From Phormidium sp. OSCR (GTDB lineage Bacteria > Cyanobacteriota > Cyanobacteriia > Cyanobacteriales > Geitlerinemataceae): a DNA stretch of 50,929 nucleotides. Shown here piece by piece: positions 8,100 to 16,056 of the stretch; position 1 is the stretch's first letter, and each line of letters starts with the position of its first letter. Both the position numbers and the translations under genes were made by a program. The notes under the pieces were generated by a model. That model did no database searches, had not been told where the DNA came from, and was given only the letters and a program-made list of their open reading frames with translations. The DNA is taken from positions 1 through 50,929 of the forward strand of contig LJZT01000020.1 in the NCBI GenBank assembly GCA_001314905.1. The letters run 5' to 3'.

Positions 8100-9200
8100 T
8101 TACTTGGTTCGTCCCGCTGTTTTGGCTTGTTCGAGGGCAATCTCTTTGACGGCCTGCAACGATTCACCGTTGGCATGGCCTTCAATGGCTTTGACGGCTA
8201 ACTCTTGAACTTGCTGCAAGGTGGCCTCAAGCTGTTGACTCAGAGACTGGATTTGTTGCTGGCGATCGCCAATCGTGCGCTCTAAGCCCTCAATTTGCAA
8301 CTCGTAACGGCGTTGTTGTCCCTCAATCTCTTGCTGACGCAGTTCCAGAGCGCTGTTGACTTGATGGGTGGCGATCGCCTCTCCTTGGCGTTTCCCCTTG
8401 TGAATCTGCTCGTCTCGCTGGCCAGGGAAGGCCGCCACCTTAGCCTGTAACTCGGCCCACTCGGCTTCCCGTTCGGCGATGGCCGTTTCTCGCTCCTGCC
8501 AAGCCCGTTCCTGTTCTTGTCGAGATTCGTCAAGTTGACGGTATTGCTCCTGTAACTGTTGCTGATAGCGTTCCTCGTCAATTTCTTGGGCAATGGCTCG
8601 TTGATAATGATACTCCTCGTTCTCCCGTTTCCAGATAGTTTCGAGTCGTTGCCGTTCTTCGTCAAAGGAATGCTGCCAATCGGCTTGTTCTTTGCACCAA
8701 GCTTCTAGCTGAGCTTGCAATTCCTGTTCTAATTGCTCCTGTTCTGTTTCAAATTCTTCGGCAAATTGTTTGGATTCGTTGCGATAACTCTCAACCAAAG
8801 TTGTGAGAGTTGTTTCATCCACCGACTCAATTTCATAGAGATTTCGCAACCGCTCTTGTTCGGCTTCAATAGCACTTGAAATCTCTGCAAATTGACTAGA
8901 GTCTCGGGTTAAAACCTCCGAAAGCTGACTAATAAACCCCCCAAATCCCAATTGAATTTGCTGCAACTGAGCTAGGGTGTCATAATCCTGAAGTTTGGGG
9001 TGTTCTAGCTTGTCTGATGTCTCAGACGAACGTGAATCTGTTGATGAAGTTGAGGAATTGGCACTGGTGGCAGGTTTGATGTCCGGCGATCGCTGTGCCT
9101 GTTTCACTTGAGCTTGCAAGTGTTTTTTCTCATCCAACAACGCCTGATAAGCCTCTAAAATTTCAGCCTTAGTGTTGCGATCGTTGATGCGTTTAGCCAT
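8100..9200 (-). CDS. Long coiled-coil protein A, operon with cheA
   Basis: A 366-residue protein starting MAKRINDRN at the ATG at 9200, which has a GGAGAG about 9 bases upstream. Residues about 10-40 are helical, 40-80 are Ser/Thr-rich, and 95-345 are almost continuous Glu/Gln/Arg-rich heptad-like coiled coil without membrane segments or signal peptide. The C-terminus (YELQIEGLERTIGDRQQQIQ, then SLSQQLEATLQQVQELAVKA) aligns with the end of the next gene upstream, as does the segment near LQQIQLGFGGFISQLSEVL, so the two are paralogues. I do not recognise a named family. Being directly upstream of cheA it may be a scaffold or cytoskeleton-like part of the same signalling or motility complex; that is inference. 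Confidence 0.75.
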   Translation of the reverse strand: MAKRINDRNTKAEILEAYQALLDEKKHLQAQVKQAQRSPDIKPATSANSSTSSTDSRSSETSDKLEHPKLQDYDTLAQLQQIQLGFGGFISQLSEVLTRDSSQFAEISSAIEAEQERLRNLYEIESVDETTLTTLVESYRNESKQFAEEFETEQEQLEQELQAQLEAWCKEQADWQHSFDEERQRLETIWKRENEEYHYQRAIAQEIDEERYQQQLQEQYRQLDESRQEQERAWQERETAIAEREAEWAELQAKVAAFPGQRDEQIHKGKRQGEAIATHQVNSALELRQQEIEGQQRRYELQIEGLERTIGDRQQQIQSLSQQLEATLQQVQELAVKAIEGHANGESLQAVKEIALEQAKTAGRTK

Positions 9201-9240
9201 GATAAAACTCTCCAAAATGTTGTTTCGTGATAGCCAAAAG

Positions 9241-9282
9241 TTGTCAAACTTTTGTCAAACTTTTGTCAAACTTTTGTCAAAC
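9241..9282. repeat. Tandem 11-bp units, each containing TTGACA on the minus strand
   Basis: Three full units TTTTGTCAAAC and one shorter unit stand directly upstream of coiled-coil gene A. Read on the minus strand each contains TTGACA, the -35 consensus, spaced one helical turn apart. They may form a stacked promoter or a binding-site array; no clear -10 box was found at 17 bp from any unit. Confidence 0.8.
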
Positions 9283-9316
9283 TTTCAGCCATTCTTGTTT
9301 CCAATACCACAAGAGT

Positions 9317-9446
9317 CTGCCCCACCTCTTTCCCCTCTAGGGAGGGGTGCCCAGAGGGCGGGGTGGGTTATCCGGTGTTCCCTATTCCCCGTTCCCTATT
9401 CCCTGTTCCCAGTTCCGAAGTTCCCTGTTCCCTGTTCCCTATTCCC
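9317..9446. repeat. Dispersed GGGGTGGGTT element followed by TTCCCTR heptamers
   Basis: The left part (9317-9370) is a copy of a GC-rich inverted-repeat-like element with cccctc...gaggggt...ggggtgggtt that recurs beside the heptamer arrays near 13645, 36215 and 50810. The right part is imperfect TTCCC-based heptanucleotide repeats. The array runs into the stop codon end of coiled-coil gene B and splits the two paralogues. Confidence 0.75.
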
Positions 9447-10412
9447 TTAACTAAAAGCCTGCACCGACAACGCCCGCGCCTGTTGCCGCGCCTCTTGCAA
9501 TTGAGCGTTAATCTCAGCCAGTTGCCGATCCTGCTGCGCCAACACCGCCTCCAACGACTCCAGTTTCACCTGATAGCCTTGTTCGTGTCCCTGCCAAGTC
9601 TTCTCAAGCAACTCCCGACGGCTGCGTGACTGCCGATGCACCTCTTGGATCGCCTCAGTTTTTGCTGTTTCAAAAGCCTGGGTTAACTCCTCCTCAAAGC
9701 CTGCCACCGAGGCGCGATCGCGCTCAATCTCAGCCTGATGAGCCGCTAACACCGCTTCTCGGGCCGTCCAGTCTTTCTGCTTCATCTGACCCTGTTGAGC
9801 TAACTCAATCTCCTGCTCTCGGGCGGCTCGGGCATAATCATCCGCATCCCGTTGTCGTTGCTGCTGCTGATGATAGGCCGCATCAGCTTCCTCCTGTTGC
9901 CGCTGTTTTTGCCGCTGTTGCCGTTTAGCCTCCCAAGCCTCCTGATGCTGCTGTTGCTGCTGTTGCCAGCGTTTGCGGGTTTGCTGGCGGCGTTTGTCGA
10001 GGGCTTCGTACTCTTGGGCCATGCGATCGCGCAATTGTCGTCGTTTTTCGGCGTGTTCTCCCCGCAACAGATACAGGTAGTCGGCCACAATGCCAAGGTC
10101 ATGAAGTTGTTGCTGCTGTTGCCGAGCAACGGCGATCGCCCGTTGCAGGTGCTCTTGCTTCTCGAACTCCCCCCGCAGGCGATCGCTCAACTGGTTGACA
10201 GTCGTATCCACCTCCAGTTGCAAATCCGCCAAACCCCGCACGATCGCATCGGGGGTATAACCGGCAACCTGAGCGACTAACTGCTGATCCTGATGCTGTT
10301 GGACGTCTTCCTCTCGCGTCCTGACTCGATAGGCTTGCTGTTGCTGTCGAGCTAAAATCCCCTGGAATTGCTCAAATCGAACGGTTTTATCGTCCTTTTG
10401 GTCATGACTCAC
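9447..10412 (-). CDS. Long coiled-coil protein B, paralogue of protein A
   Basis: A 321-residue cytoplasmic protein starting MSHDQKDDKTVRF; upstream lies AGGAGGATC (minus sense), a good ribosome-binding site. From about 30 to 320 it is Gln/Arg/Glu-rich coiled coil with poly-Gln runs (RWQQQQQQHQEAW). Its segment LADLQLEVDTTVNQLSDRL and its C-terminus (YQVKLESLEAVLAQQDRQL, EINAQLQEARQQARALSVQA) correspond to the same parts of protein A, as do DWTAREAVLAAHQAEIERD and AWQERETAIAEREAEWAEL. No membrane segment or receptor hairpin tip is visible. It is first in the run leading to cheA and cheB, with a 246-bp repeat-filled gap before gene A, so co-transcription is likely but unproven. Confidence 0.72.
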   Translation of the reverse strand: MSHDQKDDKTVRFEQFQGILARQQQQAYRVRTREEDVQQHQDQQLVAQVAGYTPDAIVRGLADLQLEVDTTVNQLSDRLRGEFEKQEHLQRAIAVARQQQQQLHDLGIVADYLYLLRGEHAEKRRQLRDRMAQEYEALDKRRQQTRKRWQQQQQQHQEAWEAKRQQRQKQRQQEEADAAYHQQQQRQRDADDYARAAREQEIELAQQGQMKQKDWTAREAVLAAHQAEIERDRASVAGFEEELTQAFETAKTEAIQEVHRQSRSRRELLEKTWQGHEQGYQVKLESLEAVLAQQDRQLAEINAQLQEARQQARALSVQAFS

Positions 10413-10489
10413 GACAAGATCCTCCTGAAAGTTGTTGCTGGCTCAAGTGTGTGGTTCATTCATGGCTGGCGAGGAAAGTCAGATTGAGC

Positions 10490-10505
10490 TAAGGCCTCGG
10501 CCTTA
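10490..10505. repeat. Inverted repeat TAAGGC-ctcg-GCCTTA
   Basis: A perfect 6-bp stem with a 4-base loop in the 248-bp divergent region between coiled-coil gene B and the XRE regulator. It is a candidate operator or leader hairpin for the chemosensory operon. Nothing else recognisable was seen in 10413-10660 apart from the AGGAGA ribosome-binding site before 10661. Confidence 0.4.
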
Positions 10506-10660
10506 ACCCAATCCAACGGGGTCTGCTGCGTCGCTCTCGCTAGCGGTGTTGATTTTTAACTCAACTTATCTCTACTGTAGCGACCGTTGATTTTTTTGTC
10601 AAGGGCTGGCTAAACTAAAGAGGCCAAGCGCCGGTCGAGGGCGATCGCCCCAGGAGACCA

Positions 10661-11035
10661 TTGCGCCCTAGCCCCGAGGATCAGATCGTGGAAGAAAGCT
10701 TTGGACAAGTCATTCGCAGCGCCCGCAAAGAATTAGGCCTCTCCCAGCGAGGCCTAGCCCAGCAACTAGAATTAGACTTCACCTACCTCTCAAAACTAGA
10801 GAACGATCGCGCCGACTACGCCGCCAAAGAAGAGGTGATTCGGGCCATTGCCCAATGTCTCAACCTCAACGCCGAAGAACTGGTGTTTCTAGCGGGGCGC
10901 ACCCCTCGTCGCTACGAGAGTTTTCTCAAACAGCACGCCCAGGACTTACCGCCCCTATTTCGCCGCCTGTCCGAGAATCCCGACTTCGCCGCCGAGGTGT
11001 TCCGCCTGGCCCGACAACCGCGCCCCAAATCCTAG
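10661..11035 (+). CDS. XRE-family helix-turn-helix regulator
   Basis: A 124-residue protein. I chose the TTG at 10661 because AGGAGA lies 5 bases upstream; a GTG at 10688 is the alternative. Residues about 14-72 form a Cro/C1-type HTH (FGQVIRSARKELGLSQRGLA, QQLELDFTYLSKLENDRADY), with the usual LS...LA and S.lE pattern. The C-terminal 45 residues (RRYESFLKQHAQDLPPLFRR) are not recognised. The stop is 2 bp before the exporter start, so the two genes are translationally coupled and the regulator may control that exporter or act at the divergent region. The domain call is firm, the regulon is unknown. Confidence 0.85.
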   Translation: MRPSPEDQIVEESFGQVIRSARKELGLSQRGLAQQLELDFTYLSKLENDRADYAAKEEVIRAIAQCLNLNAEELVFLAGRTPRRYESFLKQHAQDLPPLFRRLSENPDFAAEVFRLARQPRPKS

Positions 11036-11037
11036 CG

Positions 11038-11865
11038 ATGGAGATTGGACAACTACTACTGATGTTCCTCGGCCTACTCACCGGCATCGCCTCAGGAGTC
11101 CTCGGCATCGGCGGTGGAATTTTGATGGTTCCGGGCCTACTCGCTTGGGGCCTACCCATCCAACAGGCCAGCGCCACCAGTCTAGTCGCCGTCTTCATCA
11201 ACGCCCTCTCAGGAACTATTCGCAATTGGCGAAGCGGAGACTCACAGCCTCAAGGGTCCGTAGGCTTAGCCATCGGCGGCATCAGTACCGCCCAACTCGG
11301 GACCGCAGTCGCCACAGAGATTCCCGCCTGGGCCTTAGCCTTCAGTTTCGCCGCCTTGCAACTGCTGACCATCTATTTCATGGGCCTGCGTCGGCGACTG
11401 GCCCAAAACGCGCCCCCCCAAGACCTTCAAACCCCAGACCTTCAAATCCCAGACCTTCAAACCCCAGACATAGACTCGGTTCCCCCATGGCGTGCCATAG
11501 CTATCCTAATCAGCATCGGACTTCTGGCCGGATTTCTCTCGGGCCTATTCGGCATTGGCGGCGGTGCGGTGATGGTTCCACTTCAGATGCTGTTCGTCGG
11601 CATGGCCATCAAACCCGCCATTCGCAACAGTTTAGGAGCGATTATGTTTATCGCCCTATCGGGGTTAATCGGACATAGCACTGAGGGCAATGTCTTCTGG
11701 CTAGAGGGACTCTTGTTAGGCTTTGGAGGAATGATGGGAGCGCAATTCGGCAGTCGCACCCTGCCCAAATTGCCCGATTCCCTCGTCAACATCTTATTTC
11801 GCCTATTATTACTGGCCATTGCCGGCTATACCGTGGCCCGAGGAATTGAAAGTTTGGGGGGTTAA
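11038..11865 (+). CDS. Sulfite exporter TauE/SafE-family membrane protein
   Basis: A 275-residue inner-membrane protein with the duplicated TauE/SafE (DUF81) signature: GIASGVLGIGGGILMVPGLL near the N-terminus and GFLSGLFGIGGGAVMVPLQM in the second half, each followed by hydrophobic helices (about eight in all). The cytoplasmic linker between halves contains three near-identical PDLQ-type repeats (about residues 128-143). The family exports sulfite, sulfoacetate or other small anions; the substrate here is unknown. The ATG at 11038 follows the regulator stop by 2 bp. Confidence 0.88.
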   Translation: MEIGQLLLMFLGLLTGIASGVLGIGGGILMVPGLLAWGLPIQQASATSLVAVFINALSGTIRNWRSGDSQPQGSVGLAIGGISTAQLGTAVATEIPAWALAFSFAALQLLTIYFMGLRRRLAQNAPPQDLQTPDLQIPDLQTPDIDSVPPWRAIAILISIGLLAGFLSGLFGIGGGAVMVPLQMLFVGMAIKPAIRNSLGAIMFIALSGLIGHSTEGNVFWLEGLLLGFGGMMGAQFGSRTLPKLPDSLVNILFRLLLLAIAGYTVARGIESLGG

Positions 11866-11873
11866 AGAGACCA

Positions 11874-12401
11874 TCAATCCGCTAATTCTTCGAGCCAAGT
11901 ATCACTGAATTGACAATCTTGGAAGGTTCCATCAGAAAGGGCCATATCCCTGGAGTCCTCACTGTCAAACGTGATGTTTCCCGTGCGAGCCTGCTCATAG
12001 GCTCGTTCATCGGTCATTAAGTCCAGCGTCGAGCGACGATAGCGACAGAGAGCATAAACCGCCCGCCGTTGGGGCCGTTCCACGTTAAAAGCATTCATTT
12101 GCACCACACAGCGGTCATCCTCCCAACCTTGCACCCGCGCTTCAATCACAATCCTCCCAAAACCGATGGCCGTGGCCACCGGTTGGCAATGCTGGAGTTG
12201 CTCGAGATAGTCCACAGACTCGACATAGTTCGGTGGACTGACGGGTTCAACGGGCCTGCCATTTTCGAAGCAGGTTCGTTGGCCACTGCTATCTTCGTAG
12301 AATTGTGGACAGTCTGGGTCATTCGCCAGGGCGATCGAGCTGAGGTTGGCCAGTAGGGTTGCGCCTAAGCTCAGAGTCATGAGGGAAAGGGGTTTGAGCA
12401 T
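11874..12401 (-). CDS. Hypothetical secreted protein
   Basis: A 175-residue protein with a Sec signal peptide (MLKPLSLMTLSLGATLLANL, probable cleavage after ALA near residue 26). The mature part has six cysteines (for example DCPQFYED, RTCFENG, HCQPVA, RCVVQMN, LCRYRR, DCQFSD), consistent with disulfide bonds in the periplasm. I do not recognise a family. The stop codon lies 8 bp from the convergent exporter stop. There is no operon partner. Confidence 0.65.
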   Translation of the reverse strand: MLKPLSLMTLSLGATLLANLSSIALANDPDCPQFYEDSSGQRTCFENGRPVEPVSPPNYVESVDYLEQLQHCQPVATAIGFGRIVIEARVQGWEDDRCVVQMNAFNVERPQRRAVYALCRYRRSTLDLMTDERAYEQARTGNITFDSEDSRDMALSDGTFQDCQFSDTWLEELAD

Positions 12402-12520
12402 GGGGGATCTACCAAAACAAGAAAATGTTGATCTCTTTTCCCTGCCACCCTAACAGGTATACCGAGAGAGTCCGTAGGACGCTGGCCTCTCGTTTGCCCC
12501 GGCCCGGATCGATAATGTCG

Positions 12521-13525
12521 TTAATTGAACTGATTGAGGAACCGCAAATCGCTGTTATAGAGGCGGCGGATATCGTCCATTTGGTGCAGAACCATGGCAA
12601 AGCGTTCCACCCCGAAACCCGCCGCAAAACCGGTGTAGCGCTCACTGTCATAGCCCACCGCTTTTAGCACATTGGGATCGACCGTGCCACAACCGAGGAC
12701 TTCAAGCCAGTCTCCCTTCCATTTCACATCTACCTCAGCACTGGGTTCAGTGAAGGGGAAATAACTAGGGCGAAAGCGAATTTCCACGTCTCCGAAGATT
12801 TGCCGCACAAACTCGCGAATCGTTCCCTTTAAATCAGTGAACGTCAGTCCCTCATCAATGGCCAGCAGTTCAATTTGATGGAACACCGCCGAATGAGTGG
12901 CATCTACCGTATCGCGACGATAGACACGTCCAGGGGCCACGACGCGGATGGGGGGCTGTTGCTGTTCCATATAGCGAATTTGCACCGACGAGGTGTGAGT
13001 TCGCAAGAGGCGATCGCCCGGCAGATAGAAGGTATCCTGCATATCTCGGGCTGGGTGATCAGCGGGCGTATTCAGGGCCTCGAAGTTGTAATAATCCGTC
13101 TCGATTTCTGGTCCCGTGGCCACGGTGTAGCCGAGGCCGACAAAGATATCTAGGATGCGATCGATGGTGCTATTGAGGGGATGACGACGACCTTGGGGAA
13201 CCACCACCGCCGGCATGGTGACATCGAGGGTTTCTGAGGCGAGACGGGCTTCAATGGCCGCCTGTTGCAATTCATCCTTTTTGTCACTGAGGGCGGTTTC
13301 TAGGGCGGTTTTGACCTCATTGGCCAGCTTACCGATGCGGGGGCGATCGCCCTTATCGAGTTGACCCATCCCGCCGAGAATCTTCGAGACTTGTCCTTTT
13401 TTCCCCAAATAGCTCACCCGCAGCGATTCTAACTGATCGAGGCTCTCGGTGGCCGTGATTGCGGCGATCGCCGTCGTTTGCAGGTCGGTGAGTTGGGTTT
13501 CTAGGCTGTTGGTGGGTGTAGGCAT
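12521..13525 (-). CDS. pheS: Phenylalanyl-tRNA synthetase alpha subunit
   Basis: A 334-residue class II synthetase subunit that with PheT charges tRNA-Phe. The N-terminal 85 residues form the tRNA-binding coiled coil ([19 protein letters not shown]). The catalytic domain shows [20 protein letters not shown], the phenylalanine-site region [14 protein letters not shown], motif 2 ([20 protein letters not shown]) and motif 3 ([18 protein letters not shown]). The start is the ATG at 13525; an open extension to 13651 merely translates heptamer repeats. No pheT is adjacent, which is usual in cyanobacteria. Confidence 0.97.
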   Translation of the reverse strand: MPTPTNSLETQLTDLQTTAIAAITATESLDQLESLRVSYLGKKGQVSKILGGMGQLDKGDRPRIGKLANEVKTALETALSDKKDELQQAAIEARLASETLDVTMPAVVVPQGRRHPLNSTIDRILDIFVGLGYTVATGPEIETDYYNFEALNTPADHPARDMQDTFYLPGDRLLRTHTSSVQIRYMEQQQPPIRVVAPGRVYRRDTVDATHSAVFHQIELLAIDEGLTFTDLKGTIREFVRQIFGDVEIRFRPSYFPFTEPSAEVDVKWKGDWLEVLGCGTVDPNVLKAVGYDSERYTGFAAGFGVERFAMVLHQMDDIRRLYNSDLRFLNQFN

Positions 13526-13533
13526 GGTAAAAA

Positions 13534-13643
13534 GGCAAGAGGCAAAAGGCAAGAGGCAAGAGGGAACAGGGAACAGGGAACAGGGAACAGGGAACAGGGA
13601 ACAGGGAACAGGGAACAGGGAACAGGGAACAGGGAACAGGGAA
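13534..13643. repeat. Heptanucleotide tandem array AGGCAAG then AGGGAAC
   Basis: Directly upstream of pheS, about four AGGCAAR units pass without loss of 7-bp phase into about twelve AGGGAAC units. On the other strand these are CTTGCCT and GTTCCCT. A 32-bp copy of the dispersed element (aacccacccctcgcccctcc) follows at 13645. Confidence 0.95.
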
Positions 13644-13644
13644 G

Positions 13645-13710
13645 AACCCACCCCTCGCCCCTCCCAAGAGGGGAAAGACGTAGGGGCGTATCTTAAGAGG
13701 GGGGGACAGG
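13645..13710. repeat. Dispersed GC-rich element beside heptamer array
   Basis: The sequence from 13645 (aacccacccctcgcccctcc, then caagaggggaaa) is nearly identical to the reverse complement of 36214-36248. It contains a short inverted repeat cccctcccaagagggg. It lies between the pheS array and the stop of the pentapeptide gene. Confidence 0.7.
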
Positions 13711-13712
13711 GG

Positions 13713-14552
13713 TTAATCGTGACGGGTTCCGTCGGGGAGAATCGCGCCGTGGAGATTGGCGGCTGTCATGTGGGCGCCCCAGACATCGGCCCCGGTGAGA
13801 TTGGCATAACTCAAATCGGCACTGGTTAAATCGGCCATCTTTAAATCCGCTTGCGTTAAATCGGCATTACTGAGGTTTGCGCCGTAGAGATTGGCTTGAT
13901 CGAGTTTCGTCCCCTTTAACGAGGCCCCCATTAGATTCACTTCCGTGAGATTAGCCCCCGTCAAAATCGAACAGGTGACATTGGCCTTTTGTAAATTGGC
14001 CCCCTCAAAGGATACCCCGTCCATGTTGGCATAACTGAGGTTGGCTTCCTCAAAATAGGCGCGGATGAGTTCTACACCCATCCAACTCGCGCCACGTAAG
14101 TCAGCCCCCCGCAAATCTGCATCATGGAGTTTCACCTGATCTAACTTCACCTGGCGGAAGTTGGCCCCGCGTAAACTCGCTTCACAGAGGTTGGCCCCCT
14201 CCAGGTTGACTTCCCGAAAGTCCGACTCGTATAAATCCGCCCCTTTGAGACAGGCTTGGCGCAAATCAACGCGATATAAGTCCGCCGATCGCATTTCCAC
14301 TTGCGTTAAATCGGCACCATAAAGACTCGCCCCCACTAACGAGGCCCCATTGAGACGGGCGTTAGCGAGATCCGTTTTGGACAAGTCTGCCCCGCGTAAA
14401 TCTGCATCTGTCAGGGAGGCGCCGCTGAGAATGGCATTTTTGAGGCAAATCTGATACAGATCGGCCCGACTCAGGGAAATGCGCCGTAGATCAACGCCAC
14501 TAAAATCGCGAACGCCGGTGCCATAGCGATTTAATAGTTCAGCCGCGTCCAT
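13713..14552 (-). CDS. Pentapeptide-repeat protein
   Basis: A 279-residue protein made almost wholly of tandem A(D/N)LXX pentapeptides from about residue 17 to 275 ([20 protein letters not shown] and so on), predicted to fold as a right-handed quadrilateral beta-helix of about 12 coils. There is a short helical N-terminal cap ([17 protein letters not shown]). No signal peptide, transmembrane helix or extra domain is seen, so it is likely cytosolic. Such proteins are abundant in cyanobacteria with mostly unknown roles; a few bind DNA gyrase, but nothing here points to that. Confidence 0.93.
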   Translation of the reverse strand: MDAAELLNRYGTGVRDFSGVDLRRISLSRADLYQICLKNAILSGASLTDADLRGADLSKTDLANARLNGASLVGASLYGADLTQVEMRSADLYRVDLRQACLKGADLYESDFREVNLEGANLCEASLRGANFRQVKLDQVKLHDADLRGADLRGASWMGVELIRAYFEEANLSYANMDGVSFEGANLQKANVTCSILTGANLTEVNLMGASLKGTKLDQANLYGANLSNADLTQADLKMADLTSADLSYANLTGADVWGAHMTAANLHGAILPDGTRHD

Positions 14553-14663
14553 AAGGTTCCAATAACAACAGTGGTTTGGCGGTTAGCCAGCACAGATTAT
14601 CTTATACCCTTTGGGCAGTTGGGGATAGGGTGGCCGCTGGGGTTAGCCGCTGCGATCGCGTCC

Positions 14664-15851
14664 CTAACCTCCAGGATAGACTCGCCCTTTCCAAGCGCCT
14701 CCTCGCCCCAAGAGATGCCGCAGGGCAGAATCGAGGGTCATGAGGGTATAGAGGACGGCAATCAGGGGCAGGATTAGGCCCAAAAATGGCGGTTGACGGT
14801 AGAGAGAAAGGGTGGGAAAAAGGGAAAAGGCCATCAAGGACCAGCTGGCCAGGCCCAACAGGGCAATAAAGGACTGGTGGTTGGCGAGACCCCAAATGAG
14901 GGCAATGGGAGGAACCCAATAGGTGAGGCCCATGGCGATGACGGTTAGCAGCAACAGTAAGGGAGAGTAGTTGAGTTGGGTGTAGGCGGTTCGGGCCACC
15001 ATTCCCCAGATACTCCAGAGTCCAGGATAGGCCCGTAAACTGATGGTTTTGTCGCTTAGACCTAACCAAATACTGTGATAGTCGTTGCCATCGGCTTGTT
15101 TGACGGCTTGGGCTAAGGCACAGTCGTCGATGAGGGTGTGTTTGATGCGGGCCAGGCCGCCAATGCGATCGAGGGCCTGACGACGAATGAGAATGCAGCC
15201 TCCAGCAGCGGCGGCGGTAGGTTTTTGGGGGTTGTTTACCCAATCGAAGGGATAGAGTTTTTGGAAGAAATAGATAAATGGGGGAATCAGTAGCCGTTCC
15301 CAAAAACTCTGGCAACGCAATTTCACCATTAGGGACACGAGATCGAGGCCTTCCCGTTCGGCTTTGAAGAGAAGTTGTCGTAGGTTGTGGGGATGATGTT
15401 GGATATCGGCGTCGGTGAGGAGGTAGTAGACGGGGCCGTAGCGTTGAGCATACTGGATTCCTTGGTCCATGGCCCAGAGTTTGCCACTCCAGCCGGGGGG
15501 GAGAGGGTCGGCGGTGATAATGTCGAGTTGGGGCAGATTTAGGTTTAACTCCTTGGCGAGGCTTTGCACTTCGGCGGCGATCGCCTCGGCAATTTCGGCG
15601 GTTCCATCGTCACTGCGATCGTCCACGAGAATGACGCGAAAGTTTGTCACCATCTCTTGCAGTAGCAGCGATCGCAGAGTTTTTGGCAGCAACTCGGCTT
15701 CGTTGCGGGCCGGGACAATGGCACAGACGGTGGGTAAGGGATCGACGTTGGCGGGGACGGGAGTGAGGCGAATGTGCGATCGCCAAAACTGACCTCGCAG
15801 GGCCAGTAAACCAATCCAAATCGCCAGGGAGAGTAGGGTGAGGATGAGCAT
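14664..15851 (-). CDS. Family 2 glycosyltransferase, HpnB-like
   Basis: A 395-residue membrane-anchored transferase. There is an N-terminal membrane segment (LILTLLSLAIWIGLLAL), then a GT-A domain with VCAIVPARNEAELLPKTLRS, the nucleotide-binding VILVDDRSDDGT, the metal-binding DAD (LLTDADIQHH) and the acceptor region HTLIDDCALAQAVK. At least three C-terminal transmembrane helices follow. The whole pattern resembles hopene-associated glycosyltransferase HpnB. A squalene/phytoene synthase-like gene exists at 44593 but is not adjacent, so a hopanoid role is only inference. It could instead glycosylate another lipid or carotenoid. Confidence 0.82.
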   Translation of the reverse strand: MLILTLLSLAIWIGLLALRGQFWRSHIRLTPVPANVDPLPTVCAIVPARNEAELLPKTLRSLLLQEMVTNFRVILVDDRSDDGTAEIAEAIAAEVQSLAKELNLNLPQLDIITADPLPPGWSGKLWAMDQGIQYAQRYGPVYYLLTDADIQHHPHNLRQLLFKAEREGLDLVSLMVKLRCQSFWERLLIPPFIYFFQKLYPFDWVNNPQKPTAAAAGGCILIRRQALDRIGGLARIKHTLIDDCALAQAVKQADGNDYHSIWLGLSDKTISLRAYPGLWSIWGMVARTAYTQLNYSPLLLLLTVIAMGLTYWVPPIALIWGLANHQSFIALLGLASWSLMAFSLFPTLSLYRQPPFLGLILPLIAVLYTLMTLDSALRHLLGRGGAWKGRVYPGG

Positions 15852-15856
15852 TGAGG

Positions 15857-15966
15857 GGGAAATAGTTAATAGTGAATAGTTAATAGTGAATAGTGAATGG
15901 GGAACACTTCGACAGGCTCAGTGCGGTGCAGGGAACAGGGAATGGGGAACAGGGAACAGGGAATAG
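15857..15966. repeat. Mixed short tandem repeats upstream of the SDR gene
   Basis: Repeats of agttaatagtgaat pass into gggaacagggaatgg heptamers, interrupted by cacttcgacaggctcagtgc, which resembles a common dispersed sequence. They lie between the glycosyltransferase start and the divergent SDR gene, so any promoters for both are squeezed around them. Confidence 0.8.
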
Positions 15967-16056
15967 GTGAGGGCCTATGTCAACATCGTAGGGTCTGGTG
16001 GCAATTTCCTACACTAGATCCAGAACACCTTTCAATCAGGAGTTGAACTGACGATT

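Noticed and set aside
12425-12667. Plus-strand 80-codon frame
   Set aside because: Mostly inside pheS on the opposite strand and without protein-like features.
13526-13651. N-terminal extension of pheS with repeated SLFPVPC
   Set aside because: It is only the translation of AGGGAAC heptamers in an open frame; the family start is the ATG at 13525.
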